From: Patescibacteria group bacterium
Lineage (GTDB): Bacteria > Patescibacteria > Microgenomatia > UBA12405
Direction: 5' to 3'
DNA length: 64,000 nt
Assembly (NCBI GenBank): GCA_023380755.1
Contig: JAMCSD010000002.1
Location: forward strand, 58,195-122,194
A model generated the notes under the pieces. That model worked only from the letters and a program-made list of their open reading frames with translations. It did no database searches and was not told where the DNA came from. Below, piece after piece: positions 40,801-50,238 of the stretch. Position 1 is the stretch's first letter. Every line of letters starts with the position of its first letter. A program made the translations under genes and the position numbers.

Positions 40801-42525
40801 ATGTCACAAAAAAAGATTAAAAGACAACGAACGACTCCCGGCGATAGAAAAAAGGAAGAAATTACAATTGTTAATGGACTAAGCATATTAAAAATTCTTA
40901 AAGAAAATTGGGTCTTCTTAGCTTTACTACTGTTGGGAACTGTTGCAATTTATTTCAATTCGCTGAAAGGTAATTTTGTTTCCGATGATTATGCGTCGAT
41001 TCCGCAGAATCCCATGGTAACATCGTTTACTTATATGTTAAGTGGTCTATTTGTGGGGATGACTAATTGGTTTTTGGCAACAGTGTTTGGAATCCAAAAT
41101 ACGGTACCATATCATATTTTAAATTTGGGTTTTTATTTATTGGCTTTAGTAGCAGTATTTGTGTTTGTGTATCTTATTGCTGGAAGACGGATTGCCACTT
41201 TTTCGTCTTTATTGTTTGCTGTTTTGCCAATACACGTAGAGGCGGTTTCTTGGGTATCGGGTAAGCCATATATAATTACAGGCTTTTTTATCCTATTAGC
41301 AATAATCGGATTTTGGCAATATTTAACTACAGCAAAAAGGAATTATTTGTGGTTAATAATTGGAGGTTCAATATTAGCTTTTTTCACTGATAGGGTAAGG
41401 TCATTTTCAATACTGTTGATAATCTTTTTATTGGCAATTAGTTTTTTGGGTAAAAAAGGTATAAAGATAGACTGGAAAAAGGTCTTATTAGTCATGTTCG
41501 GCCTGGGATTGATCGCGGTTATTTTGATGGTACCGCTGATTAGCAGCCGGATAAATAGTGTTAATAGCGGCTATAACGATTCCGGTAGTATATTTTATGA
41601 CCCCTTTTTCCAGTACCCCACGGCGATAGCAAAGTATCTCCAGCTAGTTATCTTCCCTTTTGATTTGACGTTATATCATACAATGTATATTTTGCCGGTG
41701 TGGTTGAATTGGCTGATAGTATTAATTTATGTAACCAGCTGCGCCTATTTTTGGTTTAAAAATCGATTAGTATCATTTAGTCTGCTATTTATTTTTATAG
41801 CCACGTTACCTTCAATGGCGCCAGTCAAGGTTAGCTGGTTGGTAGCGGAAAGATATATGTTTTTAGGAGCCTTAGGTGTCTGCATCATTGCAGCAGTAGT
41901 TTTGTCGCATTTATATAATAAAAGCCGGGCTTTGGTAATGGTAATCCTAGCAATGATTGCTTCAGTCTATGGATATCGTATATATATGAGGAATATTGAT
42001 TGGTCGACCAATCATAATTTGTGGGTCAATACTTGTCAGGTATCGCCGAACAGTCACAATGCATGGAATAATATTGGGGATGATTACGATAAATTGAAGG
42101 ACTATACTGATGCAGTTAAGGGGTTTACCCAATCTACTATCGTGAAACCAAATTATGCCGATGCTTATCATAATCGAGGAAATATTTTCTTTAAGACGGG
42201 AAGGCTTGATTTAGCCAGGGATAGTTATATGACAGCGATCTATTACTCCCCCACCCTCTACCATTCATATTTGAGCTTGACCCAAATAGATTTGATGGAG
42301 AAAAGGATGGATTTAGCGATTCAACATGCCCAAAAGGTAACTGAAATACAGCCGAATGACCCACAATCATGGTATGTGATGGGAGTAGTTTTGGCTCAAG
42401 TAGGTAACAAAGAGGAAGCGATAAAATCGATGAAGAATGCTTTATTGCTAAATCCTAATTATTCACCAGCTCAACAAGCACTAAGCCAATTATCTCAGGT
42501 ACCAGAACCTACAACACAAAAATAG
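40801..42525 (+). CDS. TMTC/PMT-like membrane glycosyltransferase with C-terminal TPR repeats
   Basis: 574 residues. A short basic N-terminal tail precedes the first membrane segment (37-52). The external loop SLKGNFVSDDY has the acidic pair D62-D63, and PIHVEAVSWVSGKPY at 143-157 matches the TMTC-type O-mannosyltransferase motif. About ten membrane segments follow. From about 405 to 565 there are four tetratricopeptide repeats (NAWNNIGDDY, DAYHNRGNIF, PQSWYVMGVV and others). TMTC-like proteins O-mannosylate extracytoplasmic proteins, with the TPR part holding the protein substrate, so this may link the glycan machinery to protein glycosylation. It lies 6 bases after the permease gene and is convergent with the next gene, 4 bases away. 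Confidence 0.85.
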   Translation: MSQKKIKRQRTTPGDRKKEEITIVNGLSILKILKENWVFLALLLLGTVAIYFNSLKGNFVSDDYASIPQNPMVTSFTYMLSGLFVGMTNWFLATVFGIQNTVPYHILNLGFYLLALVAVFVFVYLIAGRRIATFSSLLFAVLPIHVEAVSWVSGKPYIITGFFILLAIIGFWQYLTTAKRNYLWLIIGGSILAFFTDRVRSFSILLIIFLLAISFLGKKGIKIDWKKVLLVMFGLGLIAVILMVPLISSRINSVNSGYNDSGSIFYDPFFQYPTAIAKYLQLVIFPFDLTLYHTMYILPVWLNWLIVLIYVTSCAYFWFKNRLVSFSLLFIFIATLPSMAPVKVSWLVAERYMFLGALGVCIIAAVVLSHLYNKSRALVMVILAMIASVYGYRIYMRNIDWSTNHNLWVNTCQVSPNSHNAWNNIGDDYDKLKDYTDAVKGFTQSTIVKPNYADAYHNRGNIFFKTGRLDLARDSYMTAIYYSPTLYHSYLSLTQIDLMEKRMDLAIQHAQKVTEIQPNDPQSWYVMGVVLAQVGNKEEAIKSMKNALLLNPNYSPAQQALSQLSQVPEPTTQK

Positions 42526-42529
42526 GAAT

Positions 42530-43690
42530 TCAGTTATGGTCTTTGAGATGAAGATGTCTAAAACAACGGTATTCGGTAGCAGCGATGTTTTCCCAAGAAT
42601 ATTTTCCTAATAGCTTTTCTCCTTGAAGGTTAGAAAAATTTTTATGTTGGTACAATTCTAAAATTTTTTGGGCAACAGCTTGTGTGTCACCAATGGAAAA
42701 ACGATAGATTTCATATTTGTGGTAGATAAGTTTGTAAGCGGGTAGATCATAAGCCAAAGCAGGAAGCCCGGAACAGACGGCTTCCAGAAGAGCAATACCG
42801 AAGCTTTCGGTGCGGCTGAGGAACAAAAAGAATCGGCTTTTTTTTATAGTGGCATATTTTTCAGTACCATGGAGATAACCAAGGAAGGAAATATTCTTTT
42901 CAAGCGAATATTGTTGGATACGGGATTTAAAAGCCTTTAAGGTTTGAGAGTCTCCTGAGCCCATGATCGCCAATTTAAAATTTGGTAATTTGGGTTTTAT
43001 TAGTCTTAGGACTTCAAGCATGTCATAAATTCCTTTTGCAGGATTTAGGCGTCCAATAAAGAGAGCATCAAAGATCTTTTGTGACGAAGAAGCCTCTTTT
43101 ATATAAGTATTTTCGATACCGAAATTGGTTTGAAAAACCTGACTTTGTCGGAAACCATTTTCAAGAAGATATTCATTAAGTTGTGGGGTAGAAGCAAAAA
43201 TTATATCCGCTCTTTTTATAAAAATAAGGCTGAGACGATAAAAGAGCCAAGCGAGTAACCGAACAAATTTGTTGCCTTCGACAAAAAGATTAACGGTATT
43301 ATCAAAAACTGTTACCCAGATTGTGTTTGGGAAAAATAATTTAATAAAGAAAGGGGTAATAACCAAGTCAAGGACAGACGAGATGGAGTAAACTATTTCA
43401 AAACGATTTTTAATACAGGACTTTATTTGAGAGATAGCCAAAATATTCCGTTTAAAAGATTCAAACATGAATTGGTAAAGACTGCTCGTGAGGTTAGAAG
43501 TGTGGGACAATTCGATAAAGTCGAAGTCGGTGCCAATTATGCCTAAGTCGATAATATTTTTTTTTAATTCCTGATTACCCCAGAAGGTGACTCTCTGGTG
43601 CCATTGTTTGATCTTAAGTAATAAGGGAATGATGTTGGCATGCTCGAGAGTAGTACCAATAATTAGTATTCGTGGAATTTTAGTCGGCAT
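42530..43690 (-). CDS. GT4 family glycosyltransferase
   Basis: GT-B glycosyltransferase of 386 residues, last gene of the long leftward operon that enters at the right edge. The N-terminal domain is of the type with IIGTTLEHANI near residues 10-20. The donor domain starts at FIGRLNPAKGIYDML and has the intact EX7E motif E295/E303 in ESFGIALLE. It overlaps the radical SAM gene upstream by 11 bases. Its stop is 4 bases from that of the opposing TPR gene, with no room for a terminator. Substrates not deducible. Confidence 0.87.
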   Translation of the reverse strand: MPTKIPRILIIGTTLEHANIIPLLLKIKQWHQRVTFWGNQELKKNIIDLGIIGTDFDFIELSHTSNLTSSLYQFMFESFKRNILAISQIKSCIKNRFEIVYSISSVLDLVITPFFIKLFFPNTIWVTVFDNTVNLFVEGNKFVRLLAWLFYRLSLIFIKRADIIFASTPQLNEYLLENGFRQSQVFQTNFGIENTYIKEASSSQKIFDALFIGRLNPAKGIYDMLEVLRLIKPKLPNFKLAIMGSGDSQTLKAFKSRIQQYSLEKNISFLGYLHGTEKYATIKKSRFFLFLSRTESFGIALLEAVCSGLPALAYDLPAYKLIYHKYEIYRFSIGDTQAVAQKILELYQHKNFSNLQGEKLLGKYSWENIAATEYRCFRHLHLKDHN

Positions 43691-45125
43691 GAGAAAACTG
43701 GCGAGATATTATGTAATTAGCTATATTAAGAGCATTTTGGGGGAGGATATTCAAATAAAATTTGAAGTTTTGAAAAAAAGCTAAAAGACGTATTTTATGA
43801 ATAAGTTCTAGATATTCTTTATTGTATCTATATTCTGTATTCAGAAAAATCCGATTGTCTAGCAGATGAAAATTAATAGCGGTTAGGTCACGAAGCGTAA
43901 TGGAAGGCAGTTGAACAAAGAGCCGGCTATAATCCATATTATCTGAGACTAAGTTAATTCGTTGGGCTGAAGGCCAAATAACGGTTCCCGGATAGGGAGT
44001 CAAAATGTAAATTTGGGTATTATCAAGAGGGTACTTCTTCATAAAATCAAAAGTATCCTGGAGGTCGTGGACGGTTTCCCCTGGAGTACCAACAATGTAA
44101 CCGCTACTAGTCGTAATCTGGTAACGACGGCAAAGAGTAACGGCCCGGCGGTTGTCTTCGACAGTAACTGAATGTTGCTTAAGGTAATCAAGAATTTTCG
44201 GAGAAGCACTTTCTAAACCAAAAATTAATCTTTTAACATTCATTTCCTTTAGAATTTTGCAGGTTTTTTCATCAATTAAATTCGCCCGGGCATAGCCTAT
44301 AAATTTAATTCGGTGATGAAGATTTTCGGCAATAATAAGATCTTTTAATTCTACTAATCGGTTATAGGGCGCAATGAATAAATCGTCCCAGAACATAATG
44401 CCGTCTACTTGGTAATCGGCAATAAGTTTCTTTATTTCATTGACTATATATAGAGGAGAATGAAACCGAACCCTTCCCCATTGAACCGGGGAACCGCAAA
44501 ATACACAATGGTAGGGGCAACCTCGACTGGTCATCACCGTTGCTAGACGCTTAATGCCATAAGGGTTGAGTTGTTTTTGTAAATAGACTTCTTTCATGGG
44601 AGTCAGATTACGGGCCGGATAAGGAAGAAGGTCTATATTTGGTAATAATGGCCGTCTTGGAGTAACAATGAGCTTATTTTTCGAGATAAAGAGTATCCCT
44701 TTAATTTTTTCTAAATGAATTGACGGAAATTTTTTTGATTTACTAAATAAAGTCAGAATTTCCAAAAGCGTTTCTTCACCTTCTCCGACGACACCAATGT
44801 CAAAGGGCTGAGAAAATGATTTGGGGGAAGCCGTAATATGAACTCCGCCAATGAGCAAGGGAACGGATAATCTTTTTTTTAAGGCGATAGCCACCTTTTT
44901 AGTATCATTAAAAAGAAGAGTATCACTAGTAAAACCAACAATGTCAGGCTTAGAGGCTAGAATTTGTTTTAGGGGGTTAAATCCTTCGACAATGGTAACT
45001 TTTATATTAGGTGATTTGTTAAGGATGTAAGCAGCCAGAGAGGTAAGGCCGAAGTGGGGCATGCTCATCTGGCTTTTCCAAACGTTCACAAGTGTTAGTC
45101 TTAAAATTTTCTTATTGATAGCCAT
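43680..45125 (-). CDS. B12-binding-type radical SAM protein
   Basis: 481 residues. The N-terminal cobalamin-type Rossmann domain contains FGLTSLAAY at 25-33, GFTSD, LLIGGVHIT at 90-98 and GEGEETL at 114-120. The barrel carries C203, C207 and C210 in TSRGCPYHCVFC, then IMFWDDLF, FGLESASPKIL and YIVGTPGETVHD. No lower-ligand DxHxxG motif is visible. Its start overlaps the GT2 stop upstream by one base (TAATG), and its end overlaps the GT4 downstream by 11 bases, so it is embedded between sugar transferases. That favours a sugar or lipid-linked sugar as substrate. Confidence 0.87.
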   Translation of the reverse strand: MAINKKILRLTLVNVWKSQMSMPHFGLTSLAAYILNKSPNIKVTIVEGFNPLKQILASKPDIVGFTSDTLLFNDTKKVAIALKKRLSVPLLIGGVHITASPKSFSQPFDIGVVGEGEETLLEILTLFSKSKKFPSIHLEKIKGILFISKNKLIVTPRRPLLPNIDLLPYPARNLTPMKEVYLQKQLNPYGIKRLATVMTSRGCPYHCVFCGSPVQWGRVRFHSPLYIVNEIKKLIADYQVDGIMFWDDLFIAPYNRLVELKDLIIAENLHHRIKFIGYARANLIDEKTCKILKEMNVKRLIFGLESASPKILDYLKQHSVTVEDNRRAVTLCRRYQITTSSGYIVGTPGETVHDLQDTFDFMKKYPLDNTQIYILTPYPGTVIWPSAQRINLVSDNMDYSRLFVQLPSITLRDLTAINFHLLDNRIFLNTEYRYNKEYLELIHKIRLLAFFQNFKFYLNILPQNALNIANYIISRQFSHAD

Positions 45126-46111
45126 TATTTGAATTCGGGTAAACCTATTTTGAAAAACATATAAAATTTACCGGAACCAAAATACATATGTTTAATGATC
45201 GATAAATCTGATTGTTGACGTTGGGATTGTACTTGAAAACGTTTTTGAAGAGTTTTGGGAAAATGATAAATGTTCCATAAATAAGCTTTTATGTAAAGGT
45301 AAACTAATCTAAATCGAAGATTAAATATGAAGAGAATAATTTCTGATAAGTTGATTAAAAAATATAAAGGTAAGATGAAAATAAGAGTGGTTAACTGATA
45401 ATTTTTCAGGAGGGTTAAAAGGTTATTTCTTTCGGAATAGTAACGGCGAAGAATTGTCGAACGATAATTGCCTGTTTTTGGAGGGCCACCACCGGCTGAT
45501 TGGCCAGCCAGGTGGAATAATTTGGCTTCGGGTACAGAAAGGATATCAAAACCCATGAGGCGAATACGCCAGCAGAGGTCAACATCTTCATGGAACATAA
45601 AATAATCGCCATCAAAAGTACCAGCCTTAAAAAACAATTCTTTGGAAATAAAAAGCGAACTGCCTTCAGCGTAAAACATTTTAGGATAAGTTAAAGGAAA
45701 ACCGAATATATCTGCAGCAATTCCAGTGTGGTAAAGGGTTTTTCCGTCGTAACTCAAAATTGAGGTAGTAGCGATTCCTGGATGAAAGGCTTCATAATTG
45801 GAAATAAGAATTTCGATTGTATCTTTGGCTATCTTGGAATCGTTATTAATAAAATATAGATATTCACCAGTAGCTTTTTTGGCTGCCAGATTATTACCTT
45901 GAGCAAAGCCAACGTTTTTATTAGAACTAATTAAGAGACAGTTTTTATATTTGGGCAGACGTAACAAATCTAGGCTGTGATCGGGAGAATGATTATCGAA
46001 GACGACAATTTCAATGTTGGAGTAGGATGAATTCAAGACGGAGTCGACGCAGGCTGGTAGGCAGGAAGAACCATTATAGTTGAGGATTATGACAGAAACT
46101 TTAGTTGGCAT
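45125..46111 (-). CDS. GT2 family glycosyltransferase (rhamnosyltransferase-like)
   Basis: GT-A glycosyltransferase of 328 residues. VIILNYNG at the first strand, FDNHSPDHS, NVGFAQGNN, FINNDS at the metal site and HEDVDLCWRI near the base. A hydrophobic segment near residues 240-262 could be a membrane anchor. It overlaps flanking radical SAM genes on both sides (11 bases upstream, 1 base downstream), an arrangement that keeps the three products in fixed ratio. Probably adds a deoxyhexose or hexose to a lipid-linked glycan. Confidence 0.86.
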   Translation of the reverse strand: MPTKVSVIILNYNGSSCLPACVDSVLNSSYSNIEIVVFDNHSPDHSLDLLRLPKYKNCLLISSNKNVGFAQGNNLAAKKATGEYLYFINNDSKIAKDTIEILISNYEAFHPGIATTSILSYDGKTLYHTGIAADIFGFPLTYPKMFYAEGSSLFISKELFFKAGTFDGDYFMFHEDVDLCWRIRLMGFDILSVPEAKLFHLAGQSAGGGPPKTGNYRSTILRRYYSERNNLLTLLKNYQLTTLIFILPLYFLINLSEIILFIFNLRFRLVYLYIKAYLWNIYHFPKTLQKRFQVQSQRQQSDLSIIKHMYFGSGKFYMFFKIGLPEFK

Positions 46112-47621
46112 AATTACGATATTTCCATTTAAGTTTCAGGTCATATGAAATAAAGTGGAAAATACTTTTGATGATACCAAAGTAGACGCTAGCCCGTTGA
46201 TTAATAAAAATTATGAAGAACTTTAGGCTAATATTTAAGATTAGAGGCGGCTTAAAGGAACGATACCAGCGACGGGCGATAATCCAGTCGGCAACTCTTT
46301 TTGGCAGAATTGGCAGTAGCATGAAAAAGAACTGAAAATTTTTAAAGGAAAGAGCGGGATCGAAATCATTTTTATTACCAAAACCGACAACTAATGAAGT
46401 ATTGGTTAAACCCCGGTTAATATGATCAACATCCCCCGGCTTTAACATTTTAGCTTTAAGGGCGTGCTGGATAATTTCCGCTTTAGGAAAATATTGAAGC
46501 CAATAAGCATTAATAACGGTAGGACGTAATTCGTTATAGAAATGGAGCGCCTCTTCATATTCTTTTATGCCTTCGGTGGGAATGTTGAAGATATGATCTA
46601 TCGAAAACTTTAGCCCAGCATCGTGGCAACTTTTAGCCGCCCGGCGGATATCATCATTACTTTCGTGACGATTTAAAATTTTATGACGGGTATTTTCTGA
46701 AGCACTTTGAATACCGAAAAGTAAAAAGTAACAACCAGATTTGACTAATTCTTGAGCAATTTGCTCATTTAAAAAGCTAGGATGGGTTAACATGGCGTAA
46801 GGTAATCCAACATGGCGCCTGTATAAGCGACTAAATTCTTTAAGCCAATGGATATCTTGAACAAAAACATCATCCACGAATGTTAATTGTTTAAGATGGT
46901 AACGTTTTTTAGCCCAAGATAATTCGTTAACAATGTTTTGAGGGCTACGACGGCGGATCGGTTTGCCTAAGCCTTTATACACCTGCCGGATAACATTGTT
47001 AGCACAATAAGTGCAAGCAAAAGGGCAGCCTCGGCTAGAAATCGTATAATAATCATCAAAGAATCCAGGGAAGAGACGATAGTAAAGGTCCTTATCCGGA
47101 AATGGGAGTGAGTCTAGGTCTTCGATTAAAGGACGACTGGGATTTTTAATAACTTTTTTACCCTGTTTAAACCAGATGTTTTTGATATCAGTCCGAGATT
47201 CACCATTTTTAAAAGAAGCCAAAAGTTCATCCAAGGCCTGCTCCCCTTCTCCAACACAGACCATATCAACTGATTTTTCCTTGATTACTAATTCAGGAAC
47301 AGAGGTAGGATGGATGCCACCAAAAATAATCGGAGTATTAGGAAGATATTTTTTTATTAATTTTGCTAACTCTAAAGACCGTTGATAATTGATGGTGAAA
47401 ACAGAAAAACCAATAAGGTCAGGCTTTTGTTCAATGATTTGGCGTACCAATTGGGGGCGAATATCAAATTTGGCGGAAAGTTTTTCTGACCCAATAACTT
47501 CAGTGTGGAAGGTGGCTGGATCAAAGACTAAATCAACTTCATGGCCTTTTGATTTAAGATAACTTGAAAGAAATTCAATGGCCAAGCTTTCAACGGCGAT
47601 ACCCACGAAGGTAATTTTCAT
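46101..47621 (-). CDS. B12-binding-type radical SAM protein
   Basis: 506 residues. Cobalamin-type domain (about 1-150) with FVGIAVESLAIE at 5-16, GFSVFTINY at 71-79, FGGIHPT at 100-106 and CVGEGEQAL at 122-130. The barrel has C199, C203 and C206 in SSRGCPFACTYC, then VDDVFVQD and FGIQSASENTRHKI. The C-terminal region (about 400-506) is basic with hydrophobic stretches and may attach to the membrane. It sits 3 bases after the SPASM radical SAM gene and overlaps the GT2 downstream. Substrate unknown. Confidence 0.87.
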   Translation of the reverse strand: MKITFVGIAVESLAIEFLSSYLKSKGHEVDLVFDPATFHTEVIGSEKLSAKFDIRPQLVRQIIEQKPDLIGFSVFTINYQRSLELAKLIKKYLPNTPIIFGGIHPTSVPELVIKEKSVDMVCVGEGEQALDELLASFKNGESRTDIKNIWFKQGKKVIKNPSRPLIEDLDSLPFPDKDLYYRLFPGFFDDYYTISSRGCPFACTYCANNVIRQVYKGLGKPIRRRSPQNIVNELSWAKKRYHLKQLTFVDDVFVQDIHWLKEFSRLYRRHVGLPYAMLTHPSFLNEQIAQELVKSGCYFLLFGIQSASENTRHKILNRHESNDDIRRAAKSCHDAGLKFSIDHIFNIPTEGIKEYEEALHFYNELRPTVINAYWLQYFPKAEIIQHALKAKMLKPGDVDHINRGLTNTSLVVGFGNKNDFDPALSFKNFQFFFMLLPILPKRVADWIIARRWYRSFKPPLILNISLKFFIIFINQRASVYFGIIKSIFHFISYDLKLKWKYRNYAN

Positions 47622-47624
47622 AAG

Positions 47625-48647
47625 TTAGTAAAGCTTATCATATAACCATTCAACCCCGTTCTTATAGGGCGTATAGCAATGTTGGCAGATCGGGAGTGAT
47701 GACAGATCCTGTTTAAGATGTTTTTTTCTTATTGATGAAAATCTCTGACCGTAAAAGAGAGAAAGTAGACTAGATTCTTCGATGTTGCCAAAATTATATT
47801 TAGATTCATAATCCAGGCAACAAAGATTTATTTGTCCTAAATTATTGATAACTATGGTATTCCAAAGATATTTGCAGGGAAAAGGTGTTTTAGTATAATT
47901 TATTTGGTGATGCCCGGCGGTGTTGGCGACTGCGCCTGAATAGGAGTGGGCACGGTTGGTGCTAACGGAATCGACTTTATCTTTCCAAAAATTTATGAAA
48001 TCGGAAAGTCGATTATCGTTGTCGGAGACTAGGGCCATCGAGAGTCGGACCTTAAGAGAAGATTTTTTTAATTTCCTTTGAGATAAAAAATAATTGATGT
48101 TATCTACTGTTTGGGAGTATTTTAATTTCATAACTTTTTCATAAGAAGTTTTATCAAAACCATTAAAACTGATATTAAGCTCATCAAGACCACTATCCAG
48201 AAGGGAGTCGATTAGGGGTTTAGACGGTAGAGCAAAATTGGAATAGATTTTAATAAAAGAATGAGGGAAATTGTTTTTGAGAAGTTGGATCCGAGTTATC
48301 AGTTGTGGATCTGTAAATGGGTCACCAAATCCGTTTAATATAAAGGCTAAGGGTTGAATTTTGTCTTCGTGGAGACGTTTGATGATGAGATTGAAAGTCT
48401 TTTGGTCCATTAAACGACGAGGCCGTTTCATAATTATTTGGGGGCACATAATACAACGAGCATTACAGCTGTTGGTAGTTTCAATTACAATATTTAATTG
48501 TCGAGAACTTTTTAAAAAGCGGGTGTACCGGTTTATTTTAAAAAAGATAAATTTTTTATAAAAGTTTGTCGAAGCAAGCCGATCAAAAATGGTGTTAAAC
48601 CCAGAACTGCTTTCCAGTTGGTTTTTTAACCAGCGCAAGAGATCCAT
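47625..48647 (-). CDS. Radical SAM/SPASM domain protein
   Basis: 340 residues, without a cobalamin-type domain. The radical SAM cluster cysteines are C61, C65 and C68 in ETTNSCNARCIMC. The C-terminal SPASM-like region has a cysteine in FPCKYLW, the pair CC in INLCCLDY, and CQHC near 321-324, enough for one auxiliary iron-sulfur cluster. SPASM enzymes often dehydrogenate alcohols or modify peptides; sugar-oxidising members such as BtrN-like and AlbA-like enzymes are known. It overlaps the acetyltransferase gene upstream by 22 bases. Placement in the glycan operon suggests oxidation of a sugar hydroxyl; that is inference. Confidence 0.84.
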   Translation of the reverse strand: MDLLRWLKNQLESSSGFNTIFDRLASTNFYKKFIFFKINRYTRFLKSSRQLNIVIETTNSCNARCIMCPQIIMKRPRRLMDQKTFNLIIKRLHEDKIQPLAFILNGFGDPFTDPQLITRIQLLKNNFPHSFIKIYSNFALPSKPLIDSLLDSGLDELNISFNGFDKTSYEKVMKLKYSQTVDNINYFLSQRKLKKSSLKVRLSMALVSDNDNRLSDFINFWKDKVDSVSTNRAHSYSGAVANTAGHHQINYTKTPFPCKYLWNTIVINNLGQINLCCLDYESKYNFGNIEESSLLSLFYGQRFSSIRKKHLKQDLSSLPICQHCYTPYKNGVEWLYDKLY

Positions 48648-49225
48648 TTTTTCTTTTTAAAATCATAACGTCGGATGACTTTGGCTGGGTTGCCGACAGC
48701 TACAGAATAAGGCGGAATATCTTTAGTGACAACGGCATTGGCGCCAATTACGGAACCCCGGCCGATGGTGACATTTTTAAGAATTGAGCATTTAACACCC
48801 AAGAGGCAATTATCTTCAATATTTACAGACCCGTTTTCAGTTAGTGGTTGATCGAAGGGGGATTTATTAACATCATCGTTTCGGTGATCGTGATCACCGA
48901 TGAAAACATAAGCCGACATAATAATATTGTTGCCGATTGTGACGTTATTATTAGCGGTTATAAAAGTATTATTTCCGATATCAACATGGTTGCCGATTTT
49001 TAATCGAACCTTATTTTGACTTTGAGTTTTTTGGCCATTAAATTCGGTGCTGACTGTTATACGACAAAAAGAACCAATGTTGACATAATCACCAATGCTG
49101 ATATATGGCTCATTATAACTATTTAAGAAGGGTTTAATAATAGAATGAGACCCGAATGATTTAAATTTGCGACTAACCAAAGCGGTATAAAATTTTCCTA
49201 TGTAATAAAAAGCAGTGTAGTTCAT
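48626..49225 (-). CDS. Left-handed beta-helix sugar O-acetyltransferase
   Basis: 199 residues with hexapeptide repeats from about residue 40 to 185 (ISIGDYVNIG, LKIGNHVDIG, VTIGNNIIMS, VNIEDNCLLG, VTIGRGSVIG), ending in NAVVTKDIPP and GNPAKVIRR. The catalytic histidine is in FIGDHDHRND, near residues 107-116. It would transfer acetyl from acetyl-CoA to a sugar hydroxyl. The start overlaps the GT2 upstream by 4 bases (ATGA). It is distinct from the second acetyltransferase of the window (8776-9369), with a different loop around the histidine, so the two probably acetylate different sugars. Confidence 0.87.
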   Translation of the reverse strand: MNYTAFYYIGKFYTALVSRKFKSFGSHSIIKPFLNSYNEPYISIGDYVNIGSFCRITVSTEFNGQKTQSQNKVRLKIGNHVDIGNNTFITANNNVTIGNNIIMSAYVFIGDHDHRNDDVNKSPFDQPLTENGSVNIEDNCLLGVKCSILKNVTIGRGSVIGANAVVTKDIPPYSVAVGNPAKVIRRYDFKKKKWISCAG

Positions 49226-50238
49226 GAGCTAAAGGAATAGGAAATGCTTTGAGAGATAACCCGACGATAAATATTGTTTTTGTACCAATCAACTAGAGGT
49301 ATTAAAAGGTTGGCGGGGATAAAGATAACACCAAAAGATATGAGCCAAAAGTAGGGAGAGAACAAATTTTGCCACCGAAACCGAATTAAATAAATAATTT
49401 CGCGTATGACCCAGGAAAATTTACCATAGTTTTTAATTTGAACTAAACCAATATAGTTACAGGCAATAAAATCTTTGATGAGAAGCTGATTTAACCGGTA
49501 ATAAGTATTCTCGGGATAGACCGAATCGACCATTTGTTTCCAGCTAAGGATGGGTGATTTGCTATAGATCGAGGAAATTTTTCGGGTTTGACTAGAAGAG
49601 ATTCTAACAGCAGTGTTATATTGATGAACATAAATGATGGGATGTTTTTTGAAAATGGAGGCAAAAGGGTATATGTGACAGGGAAAAATGTCAGGGTGGA
49701 AAGGTGTATCCATAAATTGGCAGCGAAAGGCCAAACCGGATAACTGATCAAGGGAATCAAAAACGCGGATTATCTTATCGGACGGGGATTTGATGGAGAC
49801 TTGTTCGTCGATTTCGGAATTAAGAAGTTTTTTGCGACGGACGGCTATATGAGAGTTTTTGTCAAACCAGTAATAGGGTCGAGTAATCGCCCCGACTTGA
49901 GGATATTTTTTAAACAAAGAAATATAATATTTAATAGTTCCCGGTGAAAGAAGGTCATCTTGGCCCATGAGCAACAAAATTTCACCATGACAATATCGTC
50001 TTCCCCTTTCCAGATTGGCAGGATAACCCACATTTTGAGAGTGGGAAATAATTTTTAGGTATGGTAATCTGAGTTTCGAAATAAATTTGAGAGTATTATC
50101 GGTCGAACAGTCATCGGAAACAATAATTTCTAGATTAGGGTAATTTTGTTTGACAAGGCTATTAATTGTTTCTACGATTGAAGATTCGCCGTTGTAAGTA
50201 GGAATGAGGATGGAAAATTGAGGGTTTATTGATGCCAT
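49222..50238 (-). CDS. GT2 family glycosyltransferase with C-terminal membrane segment
   Basis: GT-A glycosyltransferase of 338 residues with ILIPTYNG at the first strand, VSDDCSTDNT, and LLMGQDDLL at the metal site. A hydrophobic stretch at roughly 300-320 near the C-terminus is a likely membrane anchor. It overlaps the upstream GT2 by 13 bases and the acetyltransferase gene downstream by 4 bases. The LMGQDD form is common among GT2 enzymes of O-antigen clusters. Substrate unknown. Confidence 0.86.
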   Translation of the reverse strand: MASINPQFSILIPTYNGESSIVETINSLVKQNYPNLEIIVSDDCSTDNTLKFISKLRLPYLKIISHSQNVGYPANLERGRRYCHGEILLLMGQDDLLSPGTIKYYISLFKKYPQVGAITRPYYWFDKNSHIAVRRKKLLNSEIDEQVSIKSPSDKIIRVFDSLDQLSGLAFRCQFMDTPFHPDIFPCHIYPFASIFKKHPIIYVHQYNTAVRISSSQTRKISSIYSKSPILSWKQMVDSVYPENTYYRLNQLLIKDFIACNYIGLVQIKNYGKFSWVIREIIYLIRFRWQNLFSPYFWLISFGVIFIPANLLIPLVDWYKNNIYRRVISQSISYSFSS

